64,000 nucleotides of DNA from Halobacterium sp. CBA1132 (GCF_001485535.1 NZ_BCMZ01000002.1:62001-126000), one strand, 5' to 3'; shown: positions 16,322 through 25,777, counted from the first letter of the stretch. Translations and numbers: made by a program. Notes: generated by a model from the sequence alone, not told the origin.

Positions 16322-17019
16322 CATCGTGTTTAGTTTAGCGAGTTCCACCAGACGGCGAAGGCTTGCAACCACGATTCCGCTGTTGTTGGCTCGACGTGGC
16401 TGAAACTATTACTGAACGAGGAAGTTCGACGTTTTATCTCTCTAAAAACACGTTCGACAGCATTCCGATTCCCATGACGAACGGTCTGGAATCGAAGCCC
16501 GACTCGTTGGAGTGCTGTTTTGAGATGCTGGGCGTGATCAACCAGAAACACTGCGTCTTCAACGTCGTGTTTCTCGCGTAACTCCTGCAGAAACCGTTCA
16601 GTCAACGCCGTTGTTGTCGTCGGAAACAGCCGTACGTGCAGGAATCTGTTCGAATTAGGATTGACGGCAGCGTACAGCCAGTACTGCTGGCCGTCGATGC
16701 GGATCACCGTTTCGTCAACCGCAACCTGATCCGGACTAGCGTCGCTGGCGGGCTGTAGATCAGCTTTCTGCACCCAGTCATGGATGGCTTTCCGCGAGCG
16801 TTTGACACCGAACTTCTCAAGTTCTTTGACGGTATTCGAAAGTGAGAGTCCAGCCAGATGGAGTCGAATACCAAGACGCATCAGCTCGCTCGGTGTCCGC
16901 TCTCGCTCCACAAAATCTAACTCAAGCCAGTCGCTACAGCCACTGAGGCGGGTGATTTCTGCCATGAACCAGCTGAAAATCACTTCCGCCTCACTTTTCA
17001 GCCTTAACTAAACACGACC
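16322..17019. mobile_element. IS6-family insertion sequence, 698 bp
   Basis: The terminal inverted repeats share TCGTGTTTAGTT (left end 16324 onward, right end inverted from 17017), with two mismatched outermost bases. The 8-base direct repeat GTTCTCGC at 16314-16321 and 17020-17027 is a target duplication of the size usual for IS6 elements. Length and single-transposase organisation fit the family. Confidence 0.8.
16330..16965 (-). CDS. IS6-family transposase
   Basis: The start at 16965 (MAEITRLSGC) matches the usual beginning of haloarchaeal IS6 transposases; an upstream ATG at 16983 adds six residues. The 211-residue enzyme has an N-terminal helix-turn-helix region. The DDE triad is visible as VAVDETVI (D), VFLVDHAQ (D) and ERVFREIK (E), with the downstream lysine or arginine. 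It catalyses replicative transposition by cointegrate formation. The full-length frame suggests an active or recently active copy. The stop lies inside the left inverted repeat. Confidence 0.9.
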   Translation of the reverse strand: MAEITRLSGCSDWLELDFVERERTPSELMRLGIRLHLAGLSLSNTVKELEKFGVKRSRKAIHDWVQKADLQPASDASPDQVAVDETVIRIDGQQYWLYAAVNPNSNRFLHVRLFPTTTTALTERFLQELREKHDVEDAVFLVDHAQHLKTALQRVGLRFQTVRHGNRNAVERVFREIKRRTSSFSNSFSHVEPTTAESWLQAFAVWWNSLN

Positions 17020-17789
17020 GTTCTCGCCGACATAGAGGACATCAACCTCGACAACGTTGACCCGCACGTCGGGGGGCGTGGGAATGGTGATGGGCGGTGG
17101 CTGGAGTATCAACTCGAGCGTGCACTGGGGCGCTGGGGATACCGTGCAGCGACACGCCAACACCTCTATAGTATGGAGATTGATGTCGTCGCTACACGGC
17201 GGGAGAAACAGCAGCAGCCAAGCGACTGGATTGTCGCCCAGTGTAAAGACTGGACAGACGACCCAATCACACCGACGGCTCTCTTCCGGTTGTGTACCGT
17301 GGCGTTTGCCTGTCGTGCGATGCCGGTGCTCTGTCACACGACCGAGCTGACGCCTCGGACCGAGAAACTGGCGCGCGAACTCGAAGTGCGCGTGCTTGAG
17401 CTACCAGACTTAGAGCGTGCAGAGCTGCCTGCCCCACAGATTGCCAAACCAACGATGGAATTCCGAGAATGGGAGCCACAGTACCGCGCTCGCGAGCATC
17501 GTGGCATGTTCCCGTTGATGTTCCGCAGCGAGCCAGGGAAACGCTTCAGCTACGTCCCCGGGTTCAAGCCAGTCGGCAACGACGCCGACTACGAACCGAT
17601 CGAGAACGATCGGGATGACGATGTCCATCCCGCTGCTGGTCATTAACTCTCTACAGGATTGGACAGTGAGTGTCGAATTATACTTCTACTGGCTAGGAGC
17701 GAAATTCTCTGAAATGTTCTTCGGAGATCTGCTGAGGCATATCCATCTGCGAAAACCGTATTATCGTCCGCCGACAGATATTGGTACGG

Positions 17790-18245
17790 ATGCCCGTTCC
17801 GGTTGACGAACTCACGAGTGACGACCCGTTCCCGATCAAGCCGGACACAAACGAGTACCGCGCTCTCAGCTTCCTTGTCGCACACCGCGAATACGGCTTC
17901 ACCCCACGCGAAATCGCAGATCGAACAGCCCTCAACAAGACCGCCGTGTCGAACACGATGGCTCGTCTCTTCAAGCACGGGCTTATCGAACGAGTAGACA
18001 ACGTCTATTACGTTGACCCAAGCCGAGCCAGTGAGCTAAAGCGACGGCTCGAATCGCTCGATTCACTCGTTCAATTCTTCGAGTCAGCACCCGACGACAG
18101 CTACGCCGAGAAGGGCTGGGAACAGGAACTCCCGACCTTCGATCCAGATGGAAAAGCAGATGCCCCGGAGGGGAACTCCGAACCGGCAGAAACACAAGCA
18201 GAAGCCCTCATCGCAGATATCGAGGACTGTCGTAGAACGGAATAA
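17790..18245 (+). CDS. MarR-like winged-helix regulator, possible orphan antitoxin
   Basis: The ATG at 17790 gives 151 residues. A winged helix is clear at residues about 18-75 (NEYRALSFLVAHREYGFTP, EIADRTALNKTAVSNTMARL, HGLIERVDNVYYVD), followed by an acidic tail. In haloarchaea this family often precedes a PemK/MazF-type toxin and acts as its antitoxin and repressor; that is family knowledge. Here the next gene is on the other strand, so the toxin is missing or has been lost. It lies directly after the broken nuclease cassette. Confidence 0.7.
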   Translation: MPVPVDELTSDDPFPIKPDTNEYRALSFLVAHREYGFTPREIADRTALNKTAVSNTMARLFKHGLIERVDNVYYVDPSRASELKRRLESLDSLVQFFESAPDDSYAEKGWEQELPTFDPDGKADAPEGNSEPAETQAEALIADIEDCRRTE

Positions 18246-18279
18246 CCTCGCTTCCGTGTTTAAATTCCGCGTCCATGTC

Positions 18280-18516
18280 TCAGTACAGGTTTTCCAAGAC
18301 CATACAGGGGAGCTCGGCGTCGCCGTCGGTGAGCGTGAAGTAGAGCGCCGTGCTGTTCTGGTGGAGGTCAGTGACTTCGCCGATACAGCGGACCCCGTTG
18401 AGGGCAGGGGTATCCTGGACGACCGACGCAATCCTGTCGTTCAGCTGGGGCACGCTAAGGACCTCTTTCGCGTCGGGTTCGACCGCCTGCCGTTCGATAT
18501 CCGGTGCGTCCGCCAT
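18280..18516 (-). pseudogene. N-terminal OB-fold fragment of exonuclease VII large subunit
   Basis: The 78-residue frame contains VLSVPQLNDRIASVV, VRCIGEVTDL and STALYFTLTDGDAELPCMV. This is the order and spacing of the N-terminal OB-fold of XseA, which binds single-stranded DNA. Full XseA proteins run to several hundred residues with a catalytic C-terminal domain, and none is present here. The fragment stops soon after the OB-fold. It may be a stand-alone OB protein or a truncated gene; the latter is more likely next to other broken genes. Confidence 0.55.
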
Positions 18517-18591
18517 CTCCGTTTCCTAACTTCTGAACAGGAACCTCAAAAAGCTACGTTCGAGTGCCGGGGTGGGCTGCGTTACGCAGGC

Positions 18592-18759
18592 CTACAGATC
18601 GTGGGGCTGGACCGTCTTCCGGTCGTTAGCCTCGGCACGCTCTGCGGCGTCGTCGAGTAGTTCGGCGACCTCTTCGTTGAGGGCGTCGTAGAAATCTGCC
18701 GAGACGTTGTGGTCCGAGAGTGCGTCCTTCACGGCTGCTTTGACGATTAGGTCAGACAT
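18592..18759 (-). CDS. DUF1931 histone-fold protein, 55 aa
   Basis: A 55-codon frame starts at the ATG at 18759 and stops at 18592. The product (MSDLIVKAAVKDALSD, then DFYDALNEEVAELLDDAAER, then ANDRKTVQPHDL) matches the small haloarchaeal histone-fold family DUF1931. In that family the terminal TVQPHDL is the loop and last-helix signature of archaeal histone-like folds. Such proteins likely bind DNA as dimers. It lies upstream of the OB-fold fragment in the same direction. Confidence 0.8.
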   Translation of the reverse strand: MSDLIVKAAVKDALSDHNVSADFYDALNEEVAELLDDAAERAEANDRKTVQPHDL

Positions 18760-18893
18760 TCCATCGCGGATTTCTCCTGTCCACCATATAAAGGTTCGAA
18801 GTTCTCACGTAGTCTTCCTGGCCAGTCACGCCGAATTCGTCTCTGAGTACCAGAGAGAACATATGCCACCCCTCAAAAATAAGGAACAGGCAG

Positions 18894-19190
18894 ATGCACG
18901 ATCTAACTGGGTTCCAGCGGGATATCTTGTACGTAACCGCCGGACTCGAGGAACCACACGGGCTCGCAATCAAGGACGAACTCGACGACTATTACGAGCA
19001 GGAGATCAACCACGGCCGCCTCTATCCGAATCTTGACGATCTCGTCAACAAAGGACTGCTGGAGAAGGGAGAACTTGACAAACGGACGAACGTATACACG
19101 GTCACGCAACGCGGATTACGGGAGATCGAGGCGCGACGTGAGTGGGAAAGTCAGTATTTAGAAGACGTGAACGTACCCGCTACGTCGTAG
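18894..19190 (+). CDS. PadR-family transcriptional regulator
   Basis: This 98-residue winged-helix protein begins MHDLTGFQRDILYVTAGL, the standard opening of haloarchaeal PadR regulators. GLAIKDELDDYY and HGRLYPNLDDLVNKGLLEKG give the recognition helix and wing, and a C-terminal dimerisation helix follows (EARREWESQYLED). PadR proteins usually repress neighbouring genes. It may regulate itself or the Fic-like gene 53 bases downstream. Confidence 0.85.
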   Translation: MHDLTGFQRDILYVTAGLEEPHGLAIKDELDDYYEQEINHGRLYPNLDDLVNKGLLEKGELDKRTNVYTVTQRGLREIEARREWESQYLEDVNVPATS

Positions 19191-20079
19191 GATCATTATA
19201 AAAGCGGGACTGCTTTACCCACTTCCCACGAATACACAGTAAGATGGCTCGGCTCGTCTTCTATCACCACCCACAGGCCGAGAATTTCTCACTCAAATAT
19301 AGCTCGGCATCGGTGGCAGAAATCCTGTCTCAGCGAGAGCAATCCGACGAGTCGACAAAACTCATCGGGTACCCCTTCGAAACACCGGTCTATGTCCTCT
19401 ACGAAGGCGATTCAGAGATCGAATCAGCCCATGACATCGACTTCGATCAGGAATGGTTGAGCGACCGTATTCGTGACCTTCCTCGTGCTGGGCAAGTTGT
19501 CGCATTCCGATTAGTGGAGTTGCTCGAAGCAGCTGTCGATGTTCGAGAGGAGGATGAGTTTCGGCTCTACAAGGAGTTCGAACCGCAAAAAATCCAGCAG
19601 GCACTCGATCACGTCTCCTGGGGAGCCCCACTTCCGACCGTCGCTGGAGAGGTGATGTCGAATTTGATTCTCCGACATTCCCTCCCGAATGCGAATCATC
19701 GAACTGGCATCGCTATGCTGCAGTTCTGTATTGAGAGTGTGGACTCGGATTTTGCGATGCCACGAACACACGTCGACGACGATACCTGGCGAGAGTGGGT
19801 CGACCCCTACATCGTCGACTCCAAGCGGCTCATCACGGTCCGCCGGAACAACCTCCGTTTCAAGCAACTCGAAGACCTGGATGTCGACCTCGTCGAACGG
19901 AAAGACGGGATTCAAATCCGATTAGCCGAATTCGAGCTTGATATGCACTGGCGAGAAGCCCTCTCAGAGTACGCTGGGCAGCACGAATCCCACTGTACGG
20001 ACTTCGCGCAGGCAGTTCTCGAACGAGCAGGACGGGACGATCTACTCGACCGTCAAGGACCAACGAAACAAGAGTTCAT

Positions 20080-21468
20080 AGCGTAACAGCGGGGAAACCC
20101 ACCCCTTCAGGGGTGGGAGGAAGCGCGTACACTCCGTGCGACAACCCACCGACGACGACGGGGTCGACCCCCAATACTTTTGAACCACCAAAACTACATA
20201 TGATGTATGGAGAAGCGGCGTACTGTCCCGGTCAAGCTTGACGTGGACAGTGACGACGCCGCACTCCTCGAAGACACCGTCGACGAGTTTCTGTGGGCCG
20301 CCAACTACGTCACACGCCACGCGTTCGAGGGCGAATACGTCACGACGAGCAAAACCACGCTCCACGACGACACCTACGAAGACGTGCGCGACGAAACGGC
20401 GTTGCACAGCAATCACGTCCAAGCCGCCCGAAACAAGGCTGCTGACGCCTGCAAGAGCGTGGTCGAGAAGTGGAAAAACGGCAAGAAAGCGTCGAGGCCG
20501 TATTTCACCAGCCCACACGTCGTCTACGACCATCGCACCGCCACCTTCCACGACGAGTCCGTGTCGCTGGCGACTGTTGACGGTCGCATCGAAGCCGACT
20601 ACGTGCTCCCCGACAACGAGCGAGAGACGCCCCACGCGGAATACATCTTCTCGGACGAGTACGAAACCACGGGAGCCGAACTGCACTACTCGAACGGCAG
20701 CTGGATGCTTCACATCCACTGCAAAATGGAGGTGGAGTCCGACACGCCGGAACAGGATGCCACCGAGAACAGAACGGTTCTCGGGGTAGACCTCGGCGTG
20801 AACAATCTGGCCGTCGCCTCGACGGGCACGTTCTGGACTGGTGATGAGTTCGACCACTGGCGGCGCGAATACGAGAACCGCCGTGGCAATCTCCAGCAGT
20901 GCGGGACGCGATGGGCGCATGAGAACATCCAATCCGTTGGACGGAAAGAGAAAGGCCGATTCAAGATCACGCTCCACCGTATATCGAACGAGTTGGTAGC
21001 TGAAGCCCGCGAGTACGAGTGTTCGGTGATAGCGTTCGAAGACCTGACGGACATCCGTGACCGCACTGGGGCGTCGTGGGGACACAAGTGGGCGTTCAAC
21101 CGCCTCTACGAATACGTCCAGTACAAGGCCGCCGAGTACGGCATCGACGTAGAGCAGGTTGACCCGGAGAATACCTCTCGGCGGTGTTCGACGTGTGGGT
21201 TTACGCACCCGGATAATCGTGAGAGTGAGTTGTTCGAGTGTCTGAAGTGTGGCTACGAGAACCACGCTGACTACAACGCCGCGAAGAATATTGGACTGCG
21301 GTATCTCCGTCGGACCCAAACTGGCTCCGGTGGAGGCGCACCCGTAGGCGTGCGCTTGAACAGCGGGACGCTGAACGCGAACGGGGCGTATGATTCTCCT
21401 GCCGACAGTGTCGGCCAGAGCGGGAGTCCACGCTGAACGCCCACGGCTTTAGCCGTGGGCTAGCTTAC
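20080..21468 (+). mobile_element. IS200/IS605-type (IS1341-like) element carrying tnpB only
   Basis: The element has a left-end hairpin region (CCACCCCTTCAGGGGTGGG near 20099-20117) and a right-end hairpin (GCCCACGGC and GCCGTGGGC arms, 21439-21460) ending at TTAC. The boundaries are set by the in-frame rejoining of the Fic-like gene. No target duplication is present, as expected for this class. No tnpA is present, so movement would need a transposase in trans. Confidence 0.7.
20207..21436 (+). CDS. tnpB: TnpB RNA-guided nuclease
   Basis: The 409-residue protein shows all TnpB landmarks: the RuvC-I aspartate in [13 protein letters not shown], the RuvC-II glutamate in [12 protein letters not shown], a zinc ribbon (CSTCGF and CLKCGY) and the RuvC-III aspartate in DYNAAKNIG. 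TnpB nucleases use an RNA from the element's right end to cleave DNA and help the element persist. The 3' part of the gene plus the right-end hairpin is the likely guide-RNA source. The frame is intact. Confidence 0.9.
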   Translation: MEKRRTVPVKLDVDSDDAALLEDTVDEFLWAANYVTRHAFEGEYVTTSKTTLHDDTYEDVRDETALHSNHVQAARNKAADACKSVVEKWKNGKKASRPYFTSPHVVYDHRTATFHDESVSLATVDGRIEADYVLPDNERETPHAEYIFSDEYETTGAELHYSNGSWMLHIHCKMEVESDTPEQDATENRTVLGVDLGVNNLAVASTGTFWTGDEFDHWRREYENRRGNLQQCGTRWAHENIQSVGRKEKGRFKITLHRISNELVAEAREYECSVIAFEDLTDIRDRTGASWGHKWAFNRLYEYVQYKAAEYGIDVEQVDPENTSRRCSTCGFTHPDNRESELFECLKCGYENHADYNAAKNIGLRYLRRTQTGSGGGAPVGVRLNSGTLNANGAYDSPADSVGQSGSPR

Positions 21469-21520
21469 CACGTATCTGGAGAACGGACTGGTCGAACGGG
21501 ACTTCAGAGAAATGTTTTGA

Positions 21521-21625
21521 TCAGTCGCGAAGCTCGGCGACCGACTGACCAACCTCACGGACGTGTTCACTTCGCTCGAGGTCGAGTTCCTCGGCGAGGT
21601 AGTCAACCGTCTCTTCGAGGCTCAT
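21521..21625 (-). CDS. Possible 34-aa acidic helical protein
   Basis: The start at 21625 gives MSLEETVDYLAEELDLERSE and a short helical tail ending SVAELRD. The composition is strongly haloarchaeal-coding and the upstream extension is not. It lies downstream of the copper ATPase in the same direction, with its stop abutting the end of the Fic-like reading frame. Function is unknown. Confidence 0.4.
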   Translation of the reverse strand: MSLEETVDYLAEELDLERSEHVREVGQSVAELRD

Positions 21626-21841
21626 ATTGGAAAGAAGTCCGTCTAACGGTATAAACCTAGTGCTGACGCAGCAATGTCGCCCATCAGAGGAAGCGTCTGT
21701 GTATACCAAATTACGTACCCCTCGGGAAAACTGTGGAATCGGTGATCGCATAGCGATACCCACCGAAATCACGCAGTGTCGCCATTTGCTGTCCATTAAC
21801 CGAACTCAATTGAAAGAAGCTCCGAAGCGATCGGGAGCGTT

Positions 21842-24124
21842 TCAGTCTGCAGGTTGTGCGTCAGTCGCTGGTGTCCCGCTTGGAAGCTCGGGGATGGACA
21901 GGTCCACGCGGCGGAGCAGCTGAGCGTTGATGGCCACGATGACTGTACTCAACGACATCAAGAGCGCACCCACAGCGGGGGACAGCAGAATCCCGATCGG
22001 TGCCAACACGCCTGCTGCGAGCGGAATCGCGAACACGTTATAGCCGGCCGCCCAGACGATGTTCTCCTGCATCTTTCGGTAGCTCGCCTTGCTCAGCTTG
22101 ACCAGTCGAACGACATCCATGGGGTTGTTCTGGACGAGGATGACGTCGGCCGACTGGACCGCGACGTCAGTACCACTCCCGATCGCAATGCCGACGTCGG
22201 CTCGCGTCAGCGCCGGCGCGTCGTTCACACCGTCGCCGACCATCCCCACGAGCTTCCCCTGGTCCTGGAGTTCCTGGACTTTCTCGTCTTTGTCTTCGGG
22301 GAGGACCTCCGCGAACACTGTGTCGATGCCCAGTTCGTCGGCGACGGCGTTGGCGACGTCCTGGGAGTCCCCAGTCAACATCGCCACCTCGATCCCCAGA
22401 TCGTGGAGGGCGTCGACGACGCGGAAACTCTCCTCGCGGATCACGTCGGCCATCGCGAAGGCGGCGGTCAGCTCTCCGTCACGAACGAGATACACCACTG
22501 TCTGGGCGTTCTGTCCGGCCTCGTCAGCGAAGCGCTGGAGGTGGTCGGGGATCTCGCTATCGAGCTGGGTCAACAGGTTCGGCCCGCCGACGTACACCTC
22601 GTTTCCGTTGACGGTCGCCCGGACCCCTTGTCCTTTGATCGCCTCGAAGGCTGTCGCGTCAGGAGTAGTTACATCTCGCTCGTCGGCGGCCTCACGGATC
22701 GCTCGGGCGATCATGTGTTCGGAGTCACTCTCGACGGCTGCCGCCAGCCCGAGCGCGTCGTCCTCGTCGACGCCGTCGACGGTCGCCATATCCACGACGC
22801 CGTGTTCGCCCTCGGTGAGCGTCCCTGTCTTGTCGAAGATGATCGCGTCCAGATTCCGCGCATCCTCCATCGCGATGCGGTCGCGAACGAGCATCCCGTT
22901 GCGCGCTGCAAGTGAGGTGTTGATCGCGACGACCAGCGGGATGGCGAGCCCGAGGGCGTGTGGGCAGGCGATGACGAGCACCGTTACGACTCGCTCGATG
23001 ACGGTCGCGTCGAACGAGACCGCGACCGTCCACGCGATTGCGGTCACGACTGCCGCCCCGAGCGCGACATAGAACAGCCAGCCGGCCGCCCGGTCGGCCA
23101 GTACCTGCGTCTTGGACTTGCTCTGTTGAGCTTCCTCGACCAGGCGCATGATGCCCGCGAGCGTCGTCTCCTCGCCCGTCGCACCGACGCGAACACGGAG
23201 ACTGCCGTCGCCGTTGATGGTGCCGCCGATGACCTCGTCGCCAGGCTCTTTCGAGACGGGCTTGGACTCGCCGGTGATCATCGACTCGTTGACGTCGGAG
23301 TCACCCTCCTCGACGGTGCCGTCAGCAGGGACACTTGCGCCCGGCCGGACGAGCACAAGATCGCCCTCAGAGAGTTCACTGACGGGAACCTCCTCGGTCT
23401 CTCCATCATCAGTAATTCGCTCTGCGGTGTCGGGCATCAGCTTTGCCAGTTCGTCGACTGCGCTGGAGGCCCGCCGGACTGACCGCATCTCGATCCAGTG
23501 GCCGAGCAGCATGATGTCGATCAGCGTGACGAGTTCCCAGAAAAACGCAGACTGCGTCGGGAAGACCACGCTCGCGAGACTGTAGACAAACGCGACGGTG
23601 ATCGCCATCGAGATGAGCGTCATCATCCCCGGCGCACGGTCTTTCAGCTCCGGAAGTGCCATCTTGAGGAACGGAATCCCACCGTACGCGAAGACGATCA
23701 CCGCGAAGACGGGGTTGATCCACTCGCTCCCCGGGAATACAGGGACGGAGAAGCCGAGCCACTCCTGTAGCATTTCGCTGTACAGGAGGACGGGGATCGA
23801 CAGGAGCGTCGAAATGAAGAAACGCCGGCGGAACATCTGCTCGTGGCCTTCGTGCATCCCGCCATGGCCCTCGCCGTGTCCCTCGTGGGAATCGTGGCCG
23901 TGCCCGTCGCCCTCGTGGCCGGCGTGTTCGTGCTGTTCGTGGGACGCCATCTCACCTGCCGCAGCAGGGTGAGCCTCCTCCTCCAGTAGCTCCTGTTCTA
24001 CCCCTTCTTCGTCAGATTCCGCGACCGCTTCATCTTGCTCACCGTGTTCGTGCTGGTGACTGGTGGTGTCCGGCTGGTCCTCTCCTCCCGGGGAATTCTC
24101 AGTTGTATCTTTGTGGTCGTCCAT
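21842..24124 (-). CDS. copB: CopB-type copper-translocating P1B ATPase
   Basis: The 760-residue membrane ATPase has a histidine-rich acidic N-terminus (residues 1-95) instead of HMA domains. It has the transport motif CPH (387-389), phosphatase TGES (284-287), phosphorylation site DKTGT (431-435) and hinge [11 protein letters not shown] defines the P1B-3 CopB class, which exports Cu(I) or Cu(II) from the cytoplasm. Around eight membrane segments are predictable. A CopZ-like gene lies 147 bases upstream in the same direction and may deliver metal. It sits in a 12 kb metal island. Silver transport is an alternative substrate. Confidence 0.9.
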   Translation of the reverse strand: MDDHKDTTENSPGGEDQPDTTSHQHEHGEQDEAVAESDEEGVEQELLEEEAHPAAAGEMASHEQHEHAGHEGDGHGHDSHEGHGEGHGGMHEGHEQMFRRRFFISTLLSIPVLLYSEMLQEWLGFSVPVFPGSEWINPVFAVIVFAYGGIPFLKMALPELKDRAPGMMTLISMAITVAFVYSLASVVFPTQSAFFWELVTLIDIMLLGHWIEMRSVRRASSAVDELAKLMPDTAERITDDGETEEVPVSELSEGDLVLVRPGASVPADGTVEEGDSDVNESMITGESKPVSKEPGDEVIGGTINGDGSLRVRVGATGEETTLAGIMRLVEEAQQSKSKTQVLADRAAGWLFYVALGAAVVTAIAWTVAVSFDATVIERVVTVLVIACPHALGLAIPLVVAINTSLAARNGMLVRDRIAMEDARNLDAIIFDKTGTLTEGEHGVVDMATVDGVDEDDALGLAAAVESDSEHMIARAIREAADERDVTTPDATAFEAIKGQGVRATVNGNEVYVGGPNLLTQLDSEIPDHLQRFADEAGQNAQTVVYLVRDGELTAAFAMADVIREESFRVVDALHDLGIEVAMLTGDSQDVANAVADELGIDTVFAEVLPEDKDEKVQELQDQGKLVGMVGDGVNDAPALTRADVGIAIGSGTDVAVQSADVILVQNNPMDVVRLVKLSKASYRKMQENIVWAAGYNVFAIPLAAGVLAPIGILLSPAVGALLMSLSTVIVAINAQLLRRVDLSIPELPSGTPATDAQPAD

Positions 24125-24270
24125 GAGTCATGTTCTCTATTGAGGTGGTTCCGCCGGCTTCCTGAATCTTCGGCCCTGAAACCGTACAGCAAGACCAGCG
24201 TAGACAAGCTCCGAAGACAACAGTTAGTCGTCGTCTCGAAGCGACTTGTGCTATCCGCAGCGCACGATAC

Positions 24271-24468
24271 TCAGGCGTGAGCGGTGTATCCCGCATCTTC
24301 GACGGCCGCCACGAGGGCCGTGACCTCTGCCTCGCCGTCGACACTTGCCTGTTCACTCTCCCTGTCGACGGTCACGGAAGTTACGCCAGTGACCTCTTCA
24401 AGGGCCTCTTCGACCGTCTGCTCACAGTGACCGCACGACATTCCTTCCACGGTGATGGTCGTCGTCAT
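24271..24468 (-). CDS. copZ: CopZ-like heavy-metal-associated (HMA) chaperone
   Basis: The start at 24468 (MTTTITVEGM) is preferred over the ATG four codons earlier. The 65-residue protein is a single HMA domain with the metal-binding GMSCGHC motif (C12, C15) and a complete beta-alpha-beta-beta-alpha-beta pattern. Such proteins carry Cu(I) in the cytoplasm and hand it to P1B ATPases. Position directly upstream of the CopB-type gene supports that role. Confidence 0.9.
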   Translation of the reverse strand: MTTTITVEGMSCGHCEQTVEEALEEVTGVTSVTVDRESEQASVDGEAEVTALVAAVEDAGYTAHA

Positions 24469-24494
24469 ACAGAGGTACATACGGCTCCCTCTCT

Positions 24495-25010
24495 TTAGCG
24501 GATTTCCCCTTCGATTATACAGGTCTCTTGGGGGTCAAACTTTAGATTCCAAGCGATACATGCAGCGGCAACGAACCAAATCTCAGATTCAGCAATTGAC
24601 GATGGCGGGAAGACCCAGGTATCGTTGTGGCGCTCCAGATACGTCTTCGCCGCTAAAAAGACGTATAGTGCGCCGATAGCCCGAATACCCGAGCGGAATC
24701 GCTCGTTCCATTCGATCGACTCCGGACGCTCGTATAGGAACGCGGTGGCAAATCTTCGATACAGATCGGGAAACAGGAAGACGATAGCGCCGAACACACC
24801 GGTAAGATTCATCAGCCACGCGTATGCTCGCCCATTGAGGAGGGAAATCGCAGCTATCAGAACGCCCTCAGACCGGATAGCTGGGCCGACCCACCCTCTC
24901 ACCGTTCCCTCGCTTGGATTCGCAATCGCGAGTTTCTCGAAGAGCTTGACGATTTTGTCCGGGAACAGCGCTGAGAGAGCGCCAAGGACACCCACGAGTG
25001 TTCGAATCAT
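24495..25010 (-). CDS. Conserved membrane protein, 171 aa
   Basis: The start at 25010 (MIRTLVGVLGAL) gives a protein with about four membrane segments: an N-terminal one, LIAAISLLNGRAYAWLMNL with FGAIVFLFPDLY, AIGALYVFLAAKTY, and a last one near IWFVAAACIAWNL. It is not recognised beyond being a haloarchaeal-type membrane protein. It lies upstream of the HMA gene in the same direction and may belong to the same metal-response transcript. Confidence 0.6.
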   Translation of the reverse strand: MIRTLVGVLGALSALFPDKIVKLFEKLAIANPSEGTVRGWVGPAIRSEGVLIAAISLLNGRAYAWLMNLTGVFGAIVFLFPDLYRRFATAFLYERPESIEWNERFRSGIRAIGALYVFLAAKTYLERHNDTWVFPPSSIAESEIWFVAAACIAWNLKFDPQETCIIEGEIR

Positions 25011-25147
25011 ACGATACTGTACGACTGGTATGGGCATAATTCCCGCTACGACCCTACACTGGCGAGAATAAGGGGAATCCAAACAATAGCGACTTCGAAT
25101 GAGGAACAACGCCCAGAGGCCGCTTCTCGAATGAACGTCCCGAATCC

Positions 25148-25423
25148 TCAGGGGTTTGGGGCATACAGAGCGTAGAGGATCGACAGCATCCCGGCGGCGG
25201 TGACGAGTGCTGCGACGAATCCTGCTTCGAAAATCGACACTTGGAGGAGTTCGAAGAGAACGCCTTCAAGGAGGCCACCAAGACCGACCAGCGCGAAGCC
25301 CGCGGCGACGTACAGGAGTAACTGCGTGTGATGTCGTTGGTACCCGCGATAGGCCTGATATGCGATGACCAGTGCTAACGCGGTCGTGAACAGTTTGCCG
25401 ATGACGAATAGCGTGTGTTCCAT
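25148..25423 (-). CDS. Small membrane protein (DUF7521-like)
   Basis: This 91-residue protein has three hydrophobic helices (FTTALALVIAYQAY, LLLYVAAGFALVGLGGLL and FVAALVTAAGMLSILYALY). From memory this type is found beside winged-helix regulators in haloarchaea, and such a regulator lies immediately upstream with a 3-base gap. It may be a membrane sensor or a regulated partner. Confidence 0.7.
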   Translation of the reverse strand: MEHTLFVIGKLFTTALALVIAYQAYRGYQRHHTQLLLYVAAGFALVGLGGLLEGVLFELLQVSIFEAGFVAALVTAAGMLSILYALYAPNP

Positions 25424-25426
25424 AAG

Positions 25427-25777
25427 TCAGTCTCCCCGCATCTCCTCGAAGATGGTCGTAATCCGGTCGGCGGGGTCCGCCCGGACATCGACCTGGACAT
25501 CGAAGCCCTCTGCCTGGAGGAGGACTTCAATACGTTCGAGACGAGCCTCGTACTCGCTGTAGTGCCGTCCTCCGGGGTCGACGTGCGTATACTCTTCGAG
25601 GAGGCCCTGCTCGACGAGGCGGGTGACACGGCGCGAGACGGTCGGGCGTGACATGTCACATTCCTCGCTGAGTTCCTTCGCAGACAGTCGGTCGGTCTTC
25701 GTCGCCACGAGGATGTCGCGAGCGTACTCGTCGTCGAGTGTAGCGAAGATTTCCGACGGGTCGGACTCCTCGGTCAC
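25427..25777 (-). CDS. Winged-helix (ArsR-like) transcriptional regulator
   Basis: The 116-residue protein has a clear winged helix: PSEIFATLDDEYARDILVAT, LSAKELSEECDMSRPTVSRR, and GLLEEYTHVDPGGRHYSEYE as the wing. The C-terminal part (LLQAEGFDVQVDV) may dimerise. It is transcribed with the small membrane protein and is divergent from the DoxX gene across a 114-base gap. That arrangement suits control of both directions. No metal-binding cysteine cluster is obvious apart from one cysteine in the recognition region. Confidence 0.8.
   Translation of the reverse strand: MTEESDPSEIFATLDDEYARDILVATKTDRLSAKELSEECDMSRPTVSRRVTRLVEQGLLEEYTHVDPGGRHYSEYEARLERIEVLLQAEGFDVQVDVRADPADRITTIFEEMRGD

Larger units (their letters stand above)
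15894..17646 (+). pseudogene. PD-(D/E)XK (Mrr-like) nuclease gene interrupted by IS6 element
   Basis: Two coding fragments (15894-16321 and 17020-17646) flank an IS6-type element. Removing 16322-17019 and one copy of the 8-base duplication GTTCTCGC joins them exactly in frame (V-L-A-D at the junction), giving about 348 residues. The N-terminal half is helical. The C-terminal half has LEYQLERALGRWGYRA, MEIDVVATRR and DWIVAQCKDW, the E, D and QxK signature of Mrr-type restriction-endonuclease folds. In the present form the first fragment reads into the IS and stops at 16403, and the second lacks a start, so the nuclease is inactive. It was the third gene of the regulator-led cassette. Confidence 0.8.
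19244..21520 (+). pseudogene. Fic/Doc-like protein gene split by a TnpB element near its 3' end
   Basis: The frame 19244-20086 encodes 280 residues with an N-terminal beta-rich part, a helical body, and HSLPNANHRTGIAMLQF. That motif aligns with the Fic/Doc core HxFx(D/E)GNxR but has D-to-N and G-to-A changes. The current stop lies inside a transposon end. Joining 20079 to 21469 restores the frame and adds TYLENGLVERDFREMF before a TGA at 21518-21520. This gives 295 residues and suggests the original C-terminus. Fic proteins transfer AMP or phosphate to targets and act as toxins; activity here is doubtful because of the altered motif. The 280-residue form could still be made. Confidence 0.55.

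Noticed and set aside
20042-21319. Long minus-strand frame over the first TnpB element
   Set aside because: It is antisense to tnpB, which has all RuvC and zinc motifs.
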